Assembly: GCA_030248195.1 (NCBI GenBank) | Contig: JASAND010028019.1 | Coordinates: forward strand, 1-64,000 | DNA from: Trissonchulus latispiculum | Lineage: Eukaryota; Nematoda; Enoplea; Enoplida; Ironidae | DNA length: 64,000 nucleotides | Direction of reading: 5' to 3' | Part shown: positions 46,744 through 59,009 of the stretch, one piece after another | How the letters are laid out: every line of letters starts with the position of its first letter | Numbering within the stretch: position 1 is the first letter of the stretch | Notes under the pieces: model-generated | Seen by the model: the letters and a program-made list of their open reading frames with translations, nothing else | What the model was told of the DNA's origin: nothing | Database searches by the model: none | Translations under genes and position numbers: made by a program

Positions 46744-46950
46744 CTGGGCCATCGTAAGCCAACGAAAAGTTCGATCTAAAGTTCCCAAGAAAAGATGCAT
46801 GACTGCCATACACATGAGGTTCATCCTCTGGCGGGTTATCATACACAGTTTTTGAATCAGCATCGTCTGGTTCTACTGGTACCTCAAGGGCTGCAACGAC
46901 ACCGTAGCCATATGCTCGGACAGAGGTTGGCACAAAATCCGGAAGAGGTA
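46744..46950 (-). CDS. Possible coding exon or relic, unrecognised
   Basis: An open - strand frame with RRRPRIRLPLPDFVPTS, VPVEPDDADSKTVYDNPPED and SFLGNFRSNFSLAYDGP ends at a consensus donor (CCCAG-GTATTC). Just upstream (46960-47130) another frame encodes an Asp run from a GAT repeat followed by TNYLSGIDSSVSSGYISDS; the two are out of register. Composition is protein-like, but no family is recognised. Confidence 0.3.
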
Positions 46951-47129
46951 ATCGAATTCGCGGACGGCGCCTTTCGGGTCATGGTGGTGGAGTCCGAAAT
47001 ATATCCCGAGCTGACACTACTGTCAATGCCAGATAAATAATTCGTGTCATCATCATCATCATCATTACGATTTGGACAAATTAACCTAACCGACCTGACC
47101 AAAATACGTAGACCACTACAACACATGAG

Positions 47130-48118
47130 TCTATCAAGACAGTCTGACTCTGGCTAAACGGGCAGAATCACGATTTTTCCGCACTGCAAACATCTTTAGC
47201 TGCATTCCGTGGAAAGACATTCCGAGGGATCACAAACGAAAACGTTCCTTGCTGTAACTATCCTGCACGCATCTAAACAAATGCATCAGTAAATAATGGC
47301 CAACAACATGTTTTTAAGCTATAAATTACAAACCACATTCATATAAATTAGGATTTCAAATTTGGATTTGTCGTGGAAAACCTTTAACCTAGCGAATGAA
47401 ACATGTGGCTATGATACACCGCCATGACATAAAACGTTCCCCTTTGCACATATTACGGATTGCCAGACTTTTTAATATTTCCATGGAATGTGCTACCTGC
47501 GATGCTCAATCAGCAACATTCCCGGAACTCAAATAGCAGGATTCCGACACTGCCAATCCAAATGACAAAATAACAGCGGCGGCAGCTTTCCGCAGATTTT
47601 GTTTTTGTGTCGCTCAAATTGCTAAATTAAAGAAGGATTAGCAACAATTCGCGGAGTCTATTTTCTAGTTACACACGTTGCAAAATTCCCAACACAAGTA
47701 GCACTTTTCCTCGGAAACATTCCATGCTGCCCCACAATTACCCAAATGACCCGGAATTTTGCAGTTTAGCCAGATTCAGAATGTTTTGATAGACGCAACA
47801 GAAAAAAATTAAAAACATACTTTGATTATTTTGTTATCTCAAAGGACAGCTGTCTTGATAGGAAAACACTGAGTTGTTTGCATACACGGCCAAACTTTTG
47901 GTTGGATAAATAATTGCTGATTTGTCAGTATAAGGAATTTGTCTATATTTCCACGCGGAAGAGGGTGGTACACTTAATACTTCCCGTATGTATTAAAAAT
48001 CTGTGTTATTATTTTATAAGCCGTCACATATATGTTCCTGGTATTATTCTAAGTAATCTGACGCGCATCGTTAAATAATCTATTTCTGCAATTTATTTGT
48101 TTAACAGACACCTTATAC
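47130..48118. other. No recognised gene
   Basis: Moderate-GC stretches at 47160-47280 and 47480-47770 have short open frames on both strands without recognisable domains or splice sites. Confidence 0.35.
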
Positions 48119-48595
48119 TTACATAATCTGGTGGGTGTATCCGTTTGCTAGATGTTTGCGCAACGCCACCAGTAGACGGCCCATTGTAGTGACAGTGAAT
48201 GTAGTGACAGCCAAGGGTGCACCACTGCCCCAGTAAGAATCGTATGGACTAGCTTCAATTAGATGTACCCGTTGATAAAAGATGTTGACGCAAATCTGGA
48301 TGTTGGGTGTACTTTGCGTAAAGGGCCGCATACATGTGGTACTGTGCAACAAAGTACCAGGAGCTGTCAGTAATTTTAATCAGTACTCCGTCCAGTCGTT
48401 TCTGTGCCACAGGACCGAAAGTGGCTAAGATATCAATGGCAATGTCGGGCTTATAAAAACCAGGACTTTCTCGTTCTGATATGACTGTTCGACACATATA
48501 AAGTCTTGATCAGCAATGGTGATAGGGGAATTCGGAAAGGCGGCGTTCGGTTTCTCCGGCGATACTTTCGCTACGAAAGTTACACTTCCTATCAT
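48119..48595 (-). pseudogene. NADAR-domain protein, frameshifted
   Basis: Reading on the - strand, three successive frames together cover one NADAR domain: AAFPNSPITIADQDFICVEQ (48535-48476), then YKPDIAIDILATFGPVAQKR and YAALYAKYTQHPDLRQHLLS (to about 48265), then LIEASPYDSYWGSGA and MGRLLVALRKHLA (to 48119). The SPI.I....F..VEQ.YQ, KYTQ..DL...LLSTG and EASPYD..WG.G blocks are family hallmarks. NADAR proteins act on N-glycosidic bonds, for example in riboflavin-pathway intermediates or ADP-ribosylated bases; the activity of this copy is unknown. Frame changes lie near 48455 and 48258, so it is a pseudogene unless the assembly is wrong. Confidence 0.75.
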
Positions 48596-48651
48596 GTAAC
48601 GGATCTCCAGAGCAGAAGAGTAGCCATGAATGGCAGAAAGTTAATAGGAAG

Positions 48652-50345
48652 TCAAGCCAGGCTCAGGGTACATTCGATGCAAAATAAGTAGAGCAGCAGC
48701 CTCGAATGTTTTCTGGGAATTTGCCGAAATTTGTCGAGATAAAGCGAAAGTTCGGCAAAAAGAGTGTCAACTTGACTTTCGGAGCTGTCATTAAGATAGG
48801 ATGCTGCAGCTGCCGAATCAGGCTGTAATGTACCGGATGAGGGCAATTTATTTTGAGCAAAGATGTCACCGTCACCATCTGCGAAGACGTCTGAAGGACC
48901 AGGGACTGGGGCTGATGGGATATTTTTTCGATCAGACGGTATTGAATCGACAGAGCTATCGTCTGACCAACCGTTCTGTTGTCTGAGTTTCTTTTCTCTA
49001 GGTTTTTTGGGAAGAACAAGACCGAAATGTTTTAGTTGTACGACGTGCCTCTACGATGATGTTCCAAAGGCAAGGCCGTAATAGAAATATGATCGCGACA
49101 CCCATTCAGCAAAACCATGATTGTGTCAGTTGTAATATTTCTAGTCAGGGGATTGCTGATACAGTACTAAGCAATTCTCCGCTGCTATGTATTATCGGAT
49201 ACAGCATGCTCGAGCTGCTGACTAACGAGGACCAAATCAAGTCCAAAACACTGAATCCGTTTACTCTTTTCAATTCCACACAGAAACTTCATTGGATAGG
49301 TCAGACCAACCGTTTGCTCTCCTGAGCGCTTGAAGTACTGACGATGCTCGGTTACGGACAGAAAGATTTGCGATAGTTCAGCCAGATGACGGAGAGGAAT
49401 CTGGTAGGTGTCGTAAAGGCACTGGCCATCTTTATGGGATCCATTGGCGATGAAATGACGAATCGTTGAAGGTTCGATGGAAAATTGATGGTCTTAAAGT
49501 TCGTTATGAATCCGATGCAGAGCTATAAATATATTCAAGATCGGACGAAAACGCTAGCTGTAGAATGTTTATTTTACTGCCGGCGTACTTATGGGCACCA
49601 TGGTCCAGTCCTTCGGTATTTAGGGAACAATATTTGTGCGTTTGGGCTTTGGAGAACAACTGAGGAAAACGACTCTGAGAAAACGAAAAAACAAAAATGT
49701 TTCTGCTGCGAGCAGACAATCACTGGTCGTCCAGGACGATTGGGGCGCGAAGACGGATGACTTGGCTGTTTGGGATAGTAGCGCTGTTCACGAGTTCTCC
49801 CTCTTCAGTTCACTGGAGATTCGTCTTTGTTATTCATCACCAGCAACTAGTAAGCAGACCGCACAGGATTGAAGCGACTGGCAAAGCGTAAATAGAGAAA
49901 CGTGGTCGCCCAATTACATCGAGCAAACATTAAAACAAAATAAATGATAAAATTAGTTAGACTTAGCAACACGCCAATTGATAACACACTTGTTCAGCTG
50001 ACCTAATTACAGTACCTTAAATTAAATTCCTAGTGTATATAGTTGTAAATTAGATTATGTTAAACTGCTTAAGTAAATTGGCGTTTAATCTGGCTCAAAG
50101 CGTTTAACTCGCTTTCGCCTGTGTGCGGAGTTTATATCTTGTGGCAGAAGAATCTAAGGGCGTTGATGGTTGGTTTTGATCATTTCCACAATTTACAGTC
50201 CTCCTCAGCGTCGTCATCCCTTTCCTCAACGGATATACCCTCAACTACGTCAGGATCTACCTGAACCAATTGTTCATAGTTTGCTTGAAATCGCTTCAAA
50301 TTTTCTTCGTTAATAGCAGACAAGGCCGGATACTGATTCTAAGTT
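48652..50345 (-). pseudogene. Coding relics upstream of NADAR segment
   Basis: Three protein-like open stretches on the same strand precede the NADAR domain. 50341-50180 includes NEENLKRFQANYEQLVQVD and EERDDDAEED. 49487-49190 includes STIRHFIANGSHKDGQCLYD and RQYFKRSGEQTVGLTYPM. 49055-48652 includes HFGLVLPKKPREKK and an acidic/Ser-rich tract, then LFAELSLYLDKFRQIPRK. Stops and frame changes separate them. They may be exons of one gene ending in NADAR, or a decayed intronless element. No family is recognised for these parts. Confidence 0.35.
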
Positions 50346-50449
50346 GTATGGATGTGGACTTACGGTGGTAGTGCCACTACCGGGGTGGACTTGGAACAGA
50401 TACTGTGAACTAAACACTTATAATCCATCGGTTTGATTTTTGGCATATT

Positions 50450-51840
50450 TGTTCTTTATCATGTTCTGCGTCAAATGAGCTTGCCTACTACGTTGCAGGA
50501 GTTGGCTTGTTGTCTACACAAGAGGGAATGTATTAAAAGTTTTGAATTTAAATATCTCCTTGAATCCTCTATGAATTTGTTTGAAATTTTGCGTGTCAGC
50601 CTTATTAACCTATATGCTCAGGTATACTTATACCAATACGTATACGATGATTTAACATAGATTGCTAGTACAAACGGTCTAAAATCAGCTATATGTAAAA
50701 TCAACTGTTACTTTTGATAGAAACCACGTACAGAATAGGGGTTTACAGCGGGTTTTGTGCTCTTTCACAAGGCAGATTAGAAAACTTACGTAGGTAATCA
50801 CGGTGGTGGTACTACCACCTTAAGCAAAGGACCACCTTAAGAAGCCTCTCTCTTCATAATCAGAACAATATGTTGACCATTGGAGCGGAATTAAAAGGGA
50901 CAAATGATCTAAAGAATGTGCATAGGGCTTCTTGATTATTAAATCAAAGTTTGTTAAATTAATTAATTAAAGAGCTTACCTATAATAATTATAATAATAT
51001 CCATAGTATATAATAATAAGTGATATAACTTGGTGTTTGAAGTCACAGCTTCTGTTCGGTGAAGACCGATGAAATATTGCTCAACTTCAAATTGACCTCC
51101 ACATTTTAATTTAATGGTAGGTAATTGTGTTTCCTAAAATTTTTCTTATTCCCACAGCTGACACAAATTCCATGTCAGTGCAGTTCATCTGAGTTCATTC
51201 AGTTTACAACTGATCATTTAGGGTTAGGGTTATGTTACAATCTAATTATAGTCCAAAGATGAAAGTGAAAATCCCATATTACAACATGAACTCAGTCCCC
51301 AATCAGTAGGAATGTCAAACAAAACCAATAGGCTATCATAGCATAATTATCACAACATAACCAAGGCATACAAATACACAAGACTGTATTGTATTTTAAG
51401 TTCCAGTACAGGGTATGTTTTTCTAAAGGAAACGGGAAGTAGGTGTACTGGAAATGGGTGTATTAGGTGTAACTTAGCTTCTCACTCAGAAAAGTGATTT
51501 CTGTCATTTATTTCTCTTACAGTGTAAGTACATTAAACAAACTTGTTCAATAATTGTTGCCTAATATAGTTAACATCTAAAGCTTAGCTCTATTAGGAAA
51601 GGAAAGTTTAAGACACTTACAGAATTATGGTTAATATTAAGTTTTAAAATTGTTACTATAAGTAGATTTAATGCAAATTTAGAATTAACATCAGTTTCAA
51701 GTTGTGAAGAAACAGAGATAGAATCCCTGAAGCCTGAAGAATTAGAATACGGTCTTATAAACTTAAAATACTTAATAAACTAAAATTTAAATTACAGTTT
51801 AACTTAAACTAAATGAACTTACTCACAATTTTAAAACGAA
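50450..51840. other. No recognised gene
   Basis: AT-rich. 50350-50365 and 50780-50830 share a GGTGGTAGTxCCACTACC-like palindromic motif next to ACTTAC. A GGGTTAGGGTTA dimer at 51221 is too short to be telomeric. Nothing else was seen. Confidence 0.4.
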
Positions 51841-51847
51841 GCTCAAT

Positions 51848-51998
51848 TTATGTTTCAGGGTTGTTTCTGCTCCAAAACGGAGGCCTTACAGCTGCTCTCC
51901 CTTTCACTGCGCCTACTGAAATCCGTTTCTGTAACTTCTGTTGAAATGCCAATACAGCGATTATGTTCTGATATTCGGAAGTAAAGTGGTCTATTTGC
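51848..51998 (-). CDS. Possible terminal exon, unrecognised
   Basis: After a TTATTTTAG acceptor, 49 codons stay open to a TAA: QIDHFTSEYQNIIAVLAFQQ, then QKRISVGAVKGRAAVRPPFW. Composition is protein-like. It lies 0.3 kb downstream of the capsid relic on the same strand. No family recognised. Confidence 0.3.
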
Positions 51999-52316
51999 CT
52001 AAAATAATAGTTAATGCAAACGTAGGTATAAGCAGAACTGTTAGAAATCTAATATTGATAAAGTTTAAATTTTAAATAAGTAATTAAAATAATAATAATA
52101 ATAATAAATAATATAAGTATTTAAATATCTTTTTGCCGAAGGATCTCTTTTTAAAGTTACATCAATCTCTAGACTGTTCATATTGTGCAGCCAAAGAACG
52201 GTTTTGATCTATGGAAATTAAGTTATCAAATACTCCATATATTATGATTTCCACACCTTGCGGGTTTGAAGTGAGCGGTTCCTTGAGCTGCATATATAGT
52301 TATAGGTTCCCTTCTT

Positions 52317-52721
52317 CTAATTAGCTCCATTGTTCCCCATCCACACTTCAGAGGCTTCAGAGTCGACCATCACCATAACAACCCTTCTAGGAAGTTGACC
52401 GGAAAATATTGAATACTCCACTATTGTTTGAGATTGTGGTGCGATATGCCGCGTTACCATTTTAATATGATACATTTTACATATACATTTTAAATGTTTT
52501 CTACTTGCCAAACTTAATGACTCTTGAGGTTTCTCCTTCCATACATGCCATTTAATGTCTTCTACATTGAACTTATATTCTGTATCATCACTCAGTTACC
52601 TTATTAGCTCAGTCAAGAGATCCGTATCACTTAGCATATGTCTGTCTTGTTTGAAAATGTCGCACTGTAATGGAGCCACCAATTCAACGTCTTTGTTTGT
52701 CGTGAACGGTTTACCTCGCCA
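52317..52721 (-). pseudogene. Polinton capsid protein, internal fragment
   Basis: An open - strand frame with a single TAA (52598-52596). It has KPFTTNKDVELVAPLQCDIF, then a Lys-rich stretch, then TIVEYSIFSGQLPRRVVMVMVD (FSGQLPRRVV is a signature of the F54H12.2-like Polinton capsid family, usually GQLPKRIVIGLV). It covers a different part of the protein from the fragment at 14937-15227. It ends early at a TAA, so the C-terminal jelly roll is missing. Confidence 0.7.
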
Positions 52722-52749
52722 TTACATAAAGGTGATGGGGAAGGTGAAA

Positions 52750-54340
52750 GATACGTACATAAAGAGACGTACGTCATGAAATGAAATACTTTCGTGACTA
52801 TATACTTTTCTGTTTTTAGGATGATGATTAATTTTGTATTCCTAATTTTAAATTTTCCTGTTGAAATATTACAATTTCCAGCTTCATCTTCTTGGAGTGA
52901 TGGAATTAAGCTTGAAACTTTCGCTGTGGCTGATGAAAACAGTGAAACAACAATCGCACAACTACCTAGGGATATCGGAAGCGGAGAGCTACGGAGGAGC
53001 TAAATACTAGCCAGTCAGGGCGATATCCTGATCGCCGGCCCGGGGAGTGTGACATTGATACCTCTCAGGAATACGACAATTGCCAACTATCAACAACGAT
53101 GGGTCGTATGGGTTCGATCGGTCTCAGGAATAAGATCCTAGGAACTATCAACAACAGTATTCCGATCATACTGATGGGACACATGGGCTCAATCACTCTT
53201 AGGAATACGTTACCGGGAACTAGATTTCTAGTTTCCCGGTAGAGGACATATAGGAGCTAACTGTTGGAAAGCGACAGAATAATCATTGGGTGTCAATCCA
53301 ATCTGGTCTAAATGGAATACCTCTAAATTTATATTCTTAAAGGTTTAAAACGAATGTTTACAGAACTCGTTCAATTAAAGCCTAACTGGGCCAATATTTT
53401 ACTTAAATTGCACATGCTTGAAAAAATATTACCTCCATACCTAACGTGGAAAGGAGCTGAAAACAAAAATGAATAAGGTTTGTATGTTGTCTTCTTAATC
53501 TGGTTTACAAATTTGTGTAGCTAGCAAAGTTTCAATAAGGAGCTTTTTCAGTCTCAGCCTAATCATCGAAACAAATGTTTTGCATCCAAGATATAAAGAG
53601 TTTGCACCTTTCACCAGCTGAAAACTATCGCGAAAGCTTATCCTAAAACTCTATAACTGCCATTTTTAGGGACAACCATTTTTCAATTTTTTAAACTCAA
53701 GTTGCATTATCGAACGAATTTTGAAGCAAATTTAGGAAAATATAGTGCTCACTGAAACATTGGGTTATAATTTTTTGGATGCAGATGGTGGGCATTTGGA
53801 AAAAATTCCACATTTTCCAGAATGTGTATCTGCACGTGAGCTTCGGCCCCAGCTAAGTGTGGAGACGACACATCTTCGTACGAGAACTTGCATTAATAGT
53901 ACTAGGCTGATATTTGGGTTAATAAACATATGAATTAGAAACTTGTAACTATTGAACAAAGTTTAAAGAGAGAACCGTCCGCGTTGCATGCTATTAAGTC
54001 CAAAGTTTGACACAAAAGATTCACGTCGACTGCTATAAATTACAGTAGAACTTTGGTGTTAGAGACATATACAAATCACAGCACCTCCCAACTTTTCATA
54101 AAGCTTTATTTACAAGCCAGCCCACATGGAAACAGTCACAACTTTGTTATTTTAATAGCACTGGCGTTCAGTGTTTAGCTCCAGTACTGTTAAACTCGTT
54201 TGAGCTACATAAACTTTCATTGGGTTACTTGTTTAAGGTTAAAGAGAACATCTTTGTTCATATAACTCAATTTAAACCTTTCTGCGCTGCCAACAAAATG
54301 AGATTACATTAGATTACATTACTACTTTGACATGGGCAGT
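52750..54340. other. No secure gene; ~75-bp repeat at 53050-53230
   Basis: 53050-53230 has three diverged units with CTCAGGAATA, AACTATCAACAACG and ATGGGTTCGATC. A + frame at 53728-53935 (GYNFLDADGGHLEKIPHFPE) follows a TTTAG and reads like protein, but is unrecognised. Nothing else was seen. Confidence 0.35.
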
Positions 54341-54354
54341 CCAAGTAGTAGCAA

Positions 54355-54723
54355 GAGTACATAATGATAAGAGTATGCCACTAGGCAAGCTCTCTTATCA
54401 AAACGAAAACTATGCTCTGCTCGCTAACGGCCCACCCCCCCCCGCAAATCAGACCCTAGTCATCCCCCCGCAAATCAGTATCTAGTCGAAACAGGGGTGC
54501 GCTCACTCGCTCTATGTTTATGTGCTTAAGCTTGAAAACACAAGCTGTGTGTTAGCGAATTTTGTGCCTGCTTCGAGCTTTAGAACATAAACATAGCGCA
54601 CGAAATTATTTGAAGTGATGGGTCTAATTTGCGGGGGGGGGGTAGGCCGTTAGCGAGCAGAGCATAGTTTTTGCTCTGATAACATAGAGTGTGCCTAGTG
54701 GCACACTCTTAAATTATGTACTC
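54355..54723. mobile_element. 369-bp foldback MITE
   Basis: Inverted ends GAGTACATAAT and ATTATGTACTC. The arms carry GTGCCACTAGGC-like and CTATGCTCTGCTCGCTAACGG blocks and meet around two runs of C (left) and G (right). No ORF, no clear target duplication. Confidence 0.8.
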
Positions 54724-54729
54724 ATGGTA

Positions 54730-55850
54730 GTAGTAATAGTAAAATTAATCTTATACTTTTGCCAATGGGGAAATGTGGTCATTCCTGCAAATGTTTTACA
54801 CTGTTGATTATTTTTGCCTAAGGCCAGAACAGTCTTCACGGAGAGAAGACGAAATGTCTGAAGTGCAATGCTACGGCCTCGAGATCGGAGAAGTTGAAAC
54901 CACATGAAACGCCTCCATCTACTACTGAATAGTCCCAGAAACGAAAAAGCAAGTCATTAACTTCTTCCATATCACTGCCTGGTGACTTATGTAAATATGC
55001 GATGTATGTACGTAAATGTCCGAACGTAAACTGTCACTTGCGGCAGCATCAGGTTTAGCTGGCAAATGGAACGCTTTCCATTGAATGATACCTCAGTAAA
55101 CGCTACAGTGTCACCAGCCCAGAAGGATTTAGATTCGGATACATACATACATACTCCGCATACACGTGTACATATATGCTTGTGACGAATAATAAAAAGG
55201 CAACTGCTCTTTCCAGAGGTTTCTCCAGCTTACGTAGAAAGGACAAGTGGACGTCTACGCTAAACAAATATAAATCGTAGCCTCACACGAACATTTTCTC
55301 GAATTGGAGCAAGTACGCACAAACAAAATTTCAGAAAGTGAGGGGACTTTTTGTACTGAACAATTCGAGATGCATAGGTTATTAAAAGCACTATGCAAGC
55401 TAAGGCTAACTGCCCAATTCTCACTTACACCCGATTGGCTTAGCGTGCACAAACTTACCCATTGTGGGGTACCTAAGCACAGCTTTCAGCGCAGAGAATC
55501 TTGACGTATGCATTTCACTGAAATCTGCAGGTTTTTGTTTGATGATATAAAAAGTTAAACTTGATAATATAAAAAGGGATATGACAGACTAGATGTATTT
55601 TATTATTTTTAATTTTTCGCTCAAATAACTCGAATTTCGCTCAACTAGAATTTTTTAGTTTTTATACAGTTAATGTCGACTCTAGAGCTTCTTACAGTGA
55701 CTAAAATAATTATCACGATTTTACAAATTATACAACAGTTTGAACATTGCATTACTATTCGCAAACTAACATTTCATAAATTATACCTAGCAATTTAATA
55801 ATAATACATAGCATTTCAACCTATTGCGACTTTCATTTTATTTTCGGCTA
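54730..55850. other. No recognised gene
   Basis: AT-rich with short open frames on both strands, none with a recognisable domain or good splice sites. Confidence 0.4.
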
Positions 55851-56473
55851 CCCCTTTCTTTAATCTACACTAATTCCTCATCTATAGTCTAAGGTTAAGT
55901 GCATCAAAATGATAGTGTGTCAAATTCTAACAATAGCTATATTGTCTTGTAGGAGAAACGACACGCAATCTATACGCAAACACTTCAAAGTCATGTTCGC
56001 GTATAAAATTCAATGTGATGAGTCGCGTACTGGTTGTTGTATTCGTTTGTGCTATTTTTCTGATTTCCAGGAAGTTAAAGGAAGCATTCACCGTATGCTT
56101 TCGTTTATGTCGAAATCTTAGGTTATGTCGACGTAAATAATTAACTACTTTTTATTTCAGCGACCGATGAAGAAATGCTCAGTTATCTCAGCTATTCTTG
56201 GAAGAAGGCTGTAGTAAAGCAACTCCGAATCACAAAAGTACGTAGCCTATACTACTTAGCACTGAACCAAAGAGAAAAGTAGGAATACTGAAATCGAAAG
56301 CGATGTAGTTGTTTCACTCTCTATAATTAGAAAAAGTAAGCATTTGCAACATAACTTCCATTACAAAGATTAAAACGCACGAAAATTTACAGTTACTATC
56401 GCACTTGTGCATATATTAGCAACAATAACATTTTGCTCTACAATGAAATAGAGCAATCGAGCAAGTAAATGCG

Positions 56474-56535
56474 AGCGTAGTGTATTGGTTACTGGCTTAA
56501 TGTCAGGTCTGGGTTCGAATTCCAATCTCGCTTTC
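56474..56535 (+). tRNA. tRNA-like sequence, copy 1 (pseudo)
   Basis: GCGAGCGTAGTGTATTGGTT (5' stem and D arm) and GGGTTCGAATTCC (T arm) with a closing CTCGC. The anticodon arm is shortened, so it is a pseudo-tRNA or SINE head. Confidence 0.45.
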
Positions 56536-57159
56536 TTTTTTACTTTTCCCCAAGGAGAAAATACGTTTTCCGTAGAATCTGCAGCTGAATTCTTTAGAAA
56601 ACTAGCTTATTTTTATGTACTTTGAATAATTTTAAACTTAATTTGTTTCCAGATTTTACGCAATAACTTTAATTCTGTGAGTGATTTATTGTTGAGTAAT
56701 TACAAGTGGTAAACATGTGAAATGGAATGAATCGCTCGTAACTTACGCATAACTGAATGAAACAACTCAGCTTTTAGACTTAAAATGTACGACATATGTG
56801 GCTAGATAAAGGGAGAAATTGAGCAGAATCCGTGAACAAAGTGCTTTTCACGATGGACCCTCCTAACCTTTGCTATTCTGTTTTGTATTTAATGCCAAGA
56901 CAACACAGTGAAATTCTAATAAAATAAACCCAAATATTAGCTCATTCAAATTCTTGTTTCAGGTCCACCTTGCCCAAAAGTGGGAAGGATCACTGTACAA
57001 CTTGGGCGATTTAGCGATCAGATGCACGCATGGAATTTTGCAATAATCAAACGGTGCAAAAGCCGCACCAGGTCTTTGTATAGTTCAACATGACGTGCAT
57101 CAACATGGACAAGGTGTGCGTGTCAGCAGACACCGAACGGAACGACATGAGCTCCGACG

Positions 57160-59005
57160 ACTAATCAGCCCTCCTCCCATGCCTGCGATAACTGCGGGAG
57201 CTACTTCAAATCTAACGACCACTCAGACACCGTGTAAGTATTGCAAGGTATTGCCTTCAACTGGACGAGGGAAAGTTTTGATATACTCTGCATTATCTCA
57301 TTTTTACATTCTTTTTTAGTCTGAAAGGTTGCTAACAATGGAGTGTCTGAGTTACTGAGTAACGTTCCAACAGTTATTAAAAGATCAAATTCCTATACAT
57401 TGCATTTTTCATTTGACTTATTTGACAGCTATTATATATAATTAATAACTTAAATTAAATTAAAAGCTTGAAACTAGATATGAATTAATGAATAAAATAT
57501 GATAAGCTAACTACAACTTTCTTTGTATCTACACTAATTCCTCATTCTATACGTCTAAGGTTAAGTGCATCAAAATGACAAGTGTGTCAAATTCTAACAA
57601 TTGCGGTATTGTCATGTGGAATTATGCATGTAATTGTAACATTAACATTTTGGTCTACAATGAAATAGAGCAATCGAGCAAGAAAATGCGAGCGTAGTGT
57701 ATTGGTTACTGGCTTATCATGTCAGAGGTCTGGGTTCGAATTCCAATCTCGCTTTCTACTTTTCCCCAAGGAGAAATTACGTTTTCCGTAGAATATGCAG
57801 CTGAAGTCTTTAAAAAACTAGCTTATTTTTTATTGACTTTAAATAATTTTAAACTTAATTTGTTTCCAGATTTCCACCCATGGGAATTTTGCAATAACCA
57901 AACGGTGCAAAAGCCGCACCAGACCTTTGTATAGTTCAACATGACGTGCATCAACCTGGACAAGGTGTGCGTGTCAGCAGACACCGAACAGAACGACAGG
58001 AGCGCTGACGACTAATCAGCCCTCCTCCCATGCCTGCGATAACTGCGGTAGCTACTTCAAATCTAACGACCACTCAGACACCGTGTAAGTATTGCAACGT
58101 ATTGCTTTCAACTGGAGGAAGGAAAGTTTTGACATCATACTCTACATTATCTCATTTTTATATTCTTTTTAGTCTGAAAGGTTGTTGACAATGGAGCGAA
58201 AGTTCCAACAGTTATTAAAAGAGAAAATTCCTATGTGTTCATCAATACAGACCATCTTTCATTTCTGGACCTGACAAACGACTTGGCTTCTGGAACTAAC
58301 GACCAGTTCCTGAAATCCTTCAGAGCACACGTCCTGTAAATGGCTGAATCTTCACGTGCCAAATCAAGAGCACCTGTCCCAGAAGTAACAGTACCTTAAA
58401 ACAGAAAGCTATCAGCGACGGCGATTATGAAGAAATTAAACGAATTTGGGAAATGGAAGGATTCCGCGACATGAGAGAAATGCTGTATGCTATGAAATCT
58501 TGATGTTGTACTCTTCCGCTCAGCAGTGGAGAAAATGTTTGCTCGTTTCCAGGAACTAAATATCGAAATGTTCAAAGGGTCCTTGTCAATTCCAGGAGTC
58601 GCAATGCGATGCGGCACCTCTGGCACAAAGTCCCCAGCATTATGTCACACTGTGGAACCAAGAACACTTCCATCATCACCAAACTAAGAGACAATATTTG
58701 TGGAGGCCCTTCAATTGCTTTTCACGGCTCCACATTGTCAATGACACTACAATCAGAGGTGGCAAATCGGTAAAGGCAATCCTCGGGTTTGACACAAACA
58801 GTTTATATCTATGCTCTTGATGCCAGTCCATGCTGGTTGGGCTGTATTCTATTTCAAAACCGGTTATAGATATGGTGTAGGTATCCCGGTTAATGTTATG
58901 GGTCTGTCACGTCAAACTACACCAACTGATAGAGGTGACTGCTGTGGCAGTGCATATATTCAGTATAAACAAACAAACATTGTCCTGAACATGCGGAGAT
59001 AATAT
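57160..59005 (+). pseudogene. Protein-primed family-B DNA polymerase relic
   Basis: Fragments in several frames follow the order of the DNA_pol_B_2 type found in Polintons and related viruses and plasmids. A zinc-finger-like CDNCGSYFKSNDHSDT lies at about 58037-58084 (copy 1 near 57183-57230). YVFINTDHLSFLDLTNDL at about 58233-58286 is the exonuclease region. GGPSIAFH is at 58702-58725. ILGFDTNSLYLCS at 58780-58818 is the polymerase motif with the first catalytic Asp. MPVHAGWAVFYF continues in another frame. There are many stops and shifts, and the palm C-terminal motifs are absent. Clearly inactive. Confidence 0.72.
57689..57752 (+). tRNA. tRNA-like sequence, copy 2
   Basis: Same as copy 1 but with a full anticodon arm: stem CTGGC / GTCAG around the loop TTATCAT (apparent anticodon ATC). 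The outer acceptor stem pairs for five of seven bases and the T stem for four of five. Probably a pseudo-tRNA or SINE head; no body with a poly-A tail was recognised. Confidence 0.45.
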
Positions 59006-59009
59006 CAAT

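Larger units (their letters stand above)
55863..58205. repeat. Tandem duplication of a polymerase-element segment
   Basis: 55863-57350 and 57527-58205 are two diverged copies, the second with an internal deletion of roughly 320 bp (corresponding to 56690-57010). Shared blocks include TAAGGTTAAGTGCATCAAAA, AATAGAGCAATCGAGCAAG, the tRNA-like sequence, TTAAACTTAATTTGTTTCCAG and the zinc-finger-like coding stretch. The second copy continues into the polymerase relic; the first is cut off. Confidence 0.85.

Noticed and set aside
51218..51235. GGGTTAGGGTTA as a telomere remnant
   Set aside because: Only two units, which is expected by chance.
57095..57319. 74-codon + frame as an independent gene
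   Set aside because: It overlaps the zinc-finger-like stretch of the polymerase relic and its equivalent in the second copy carries a stop.
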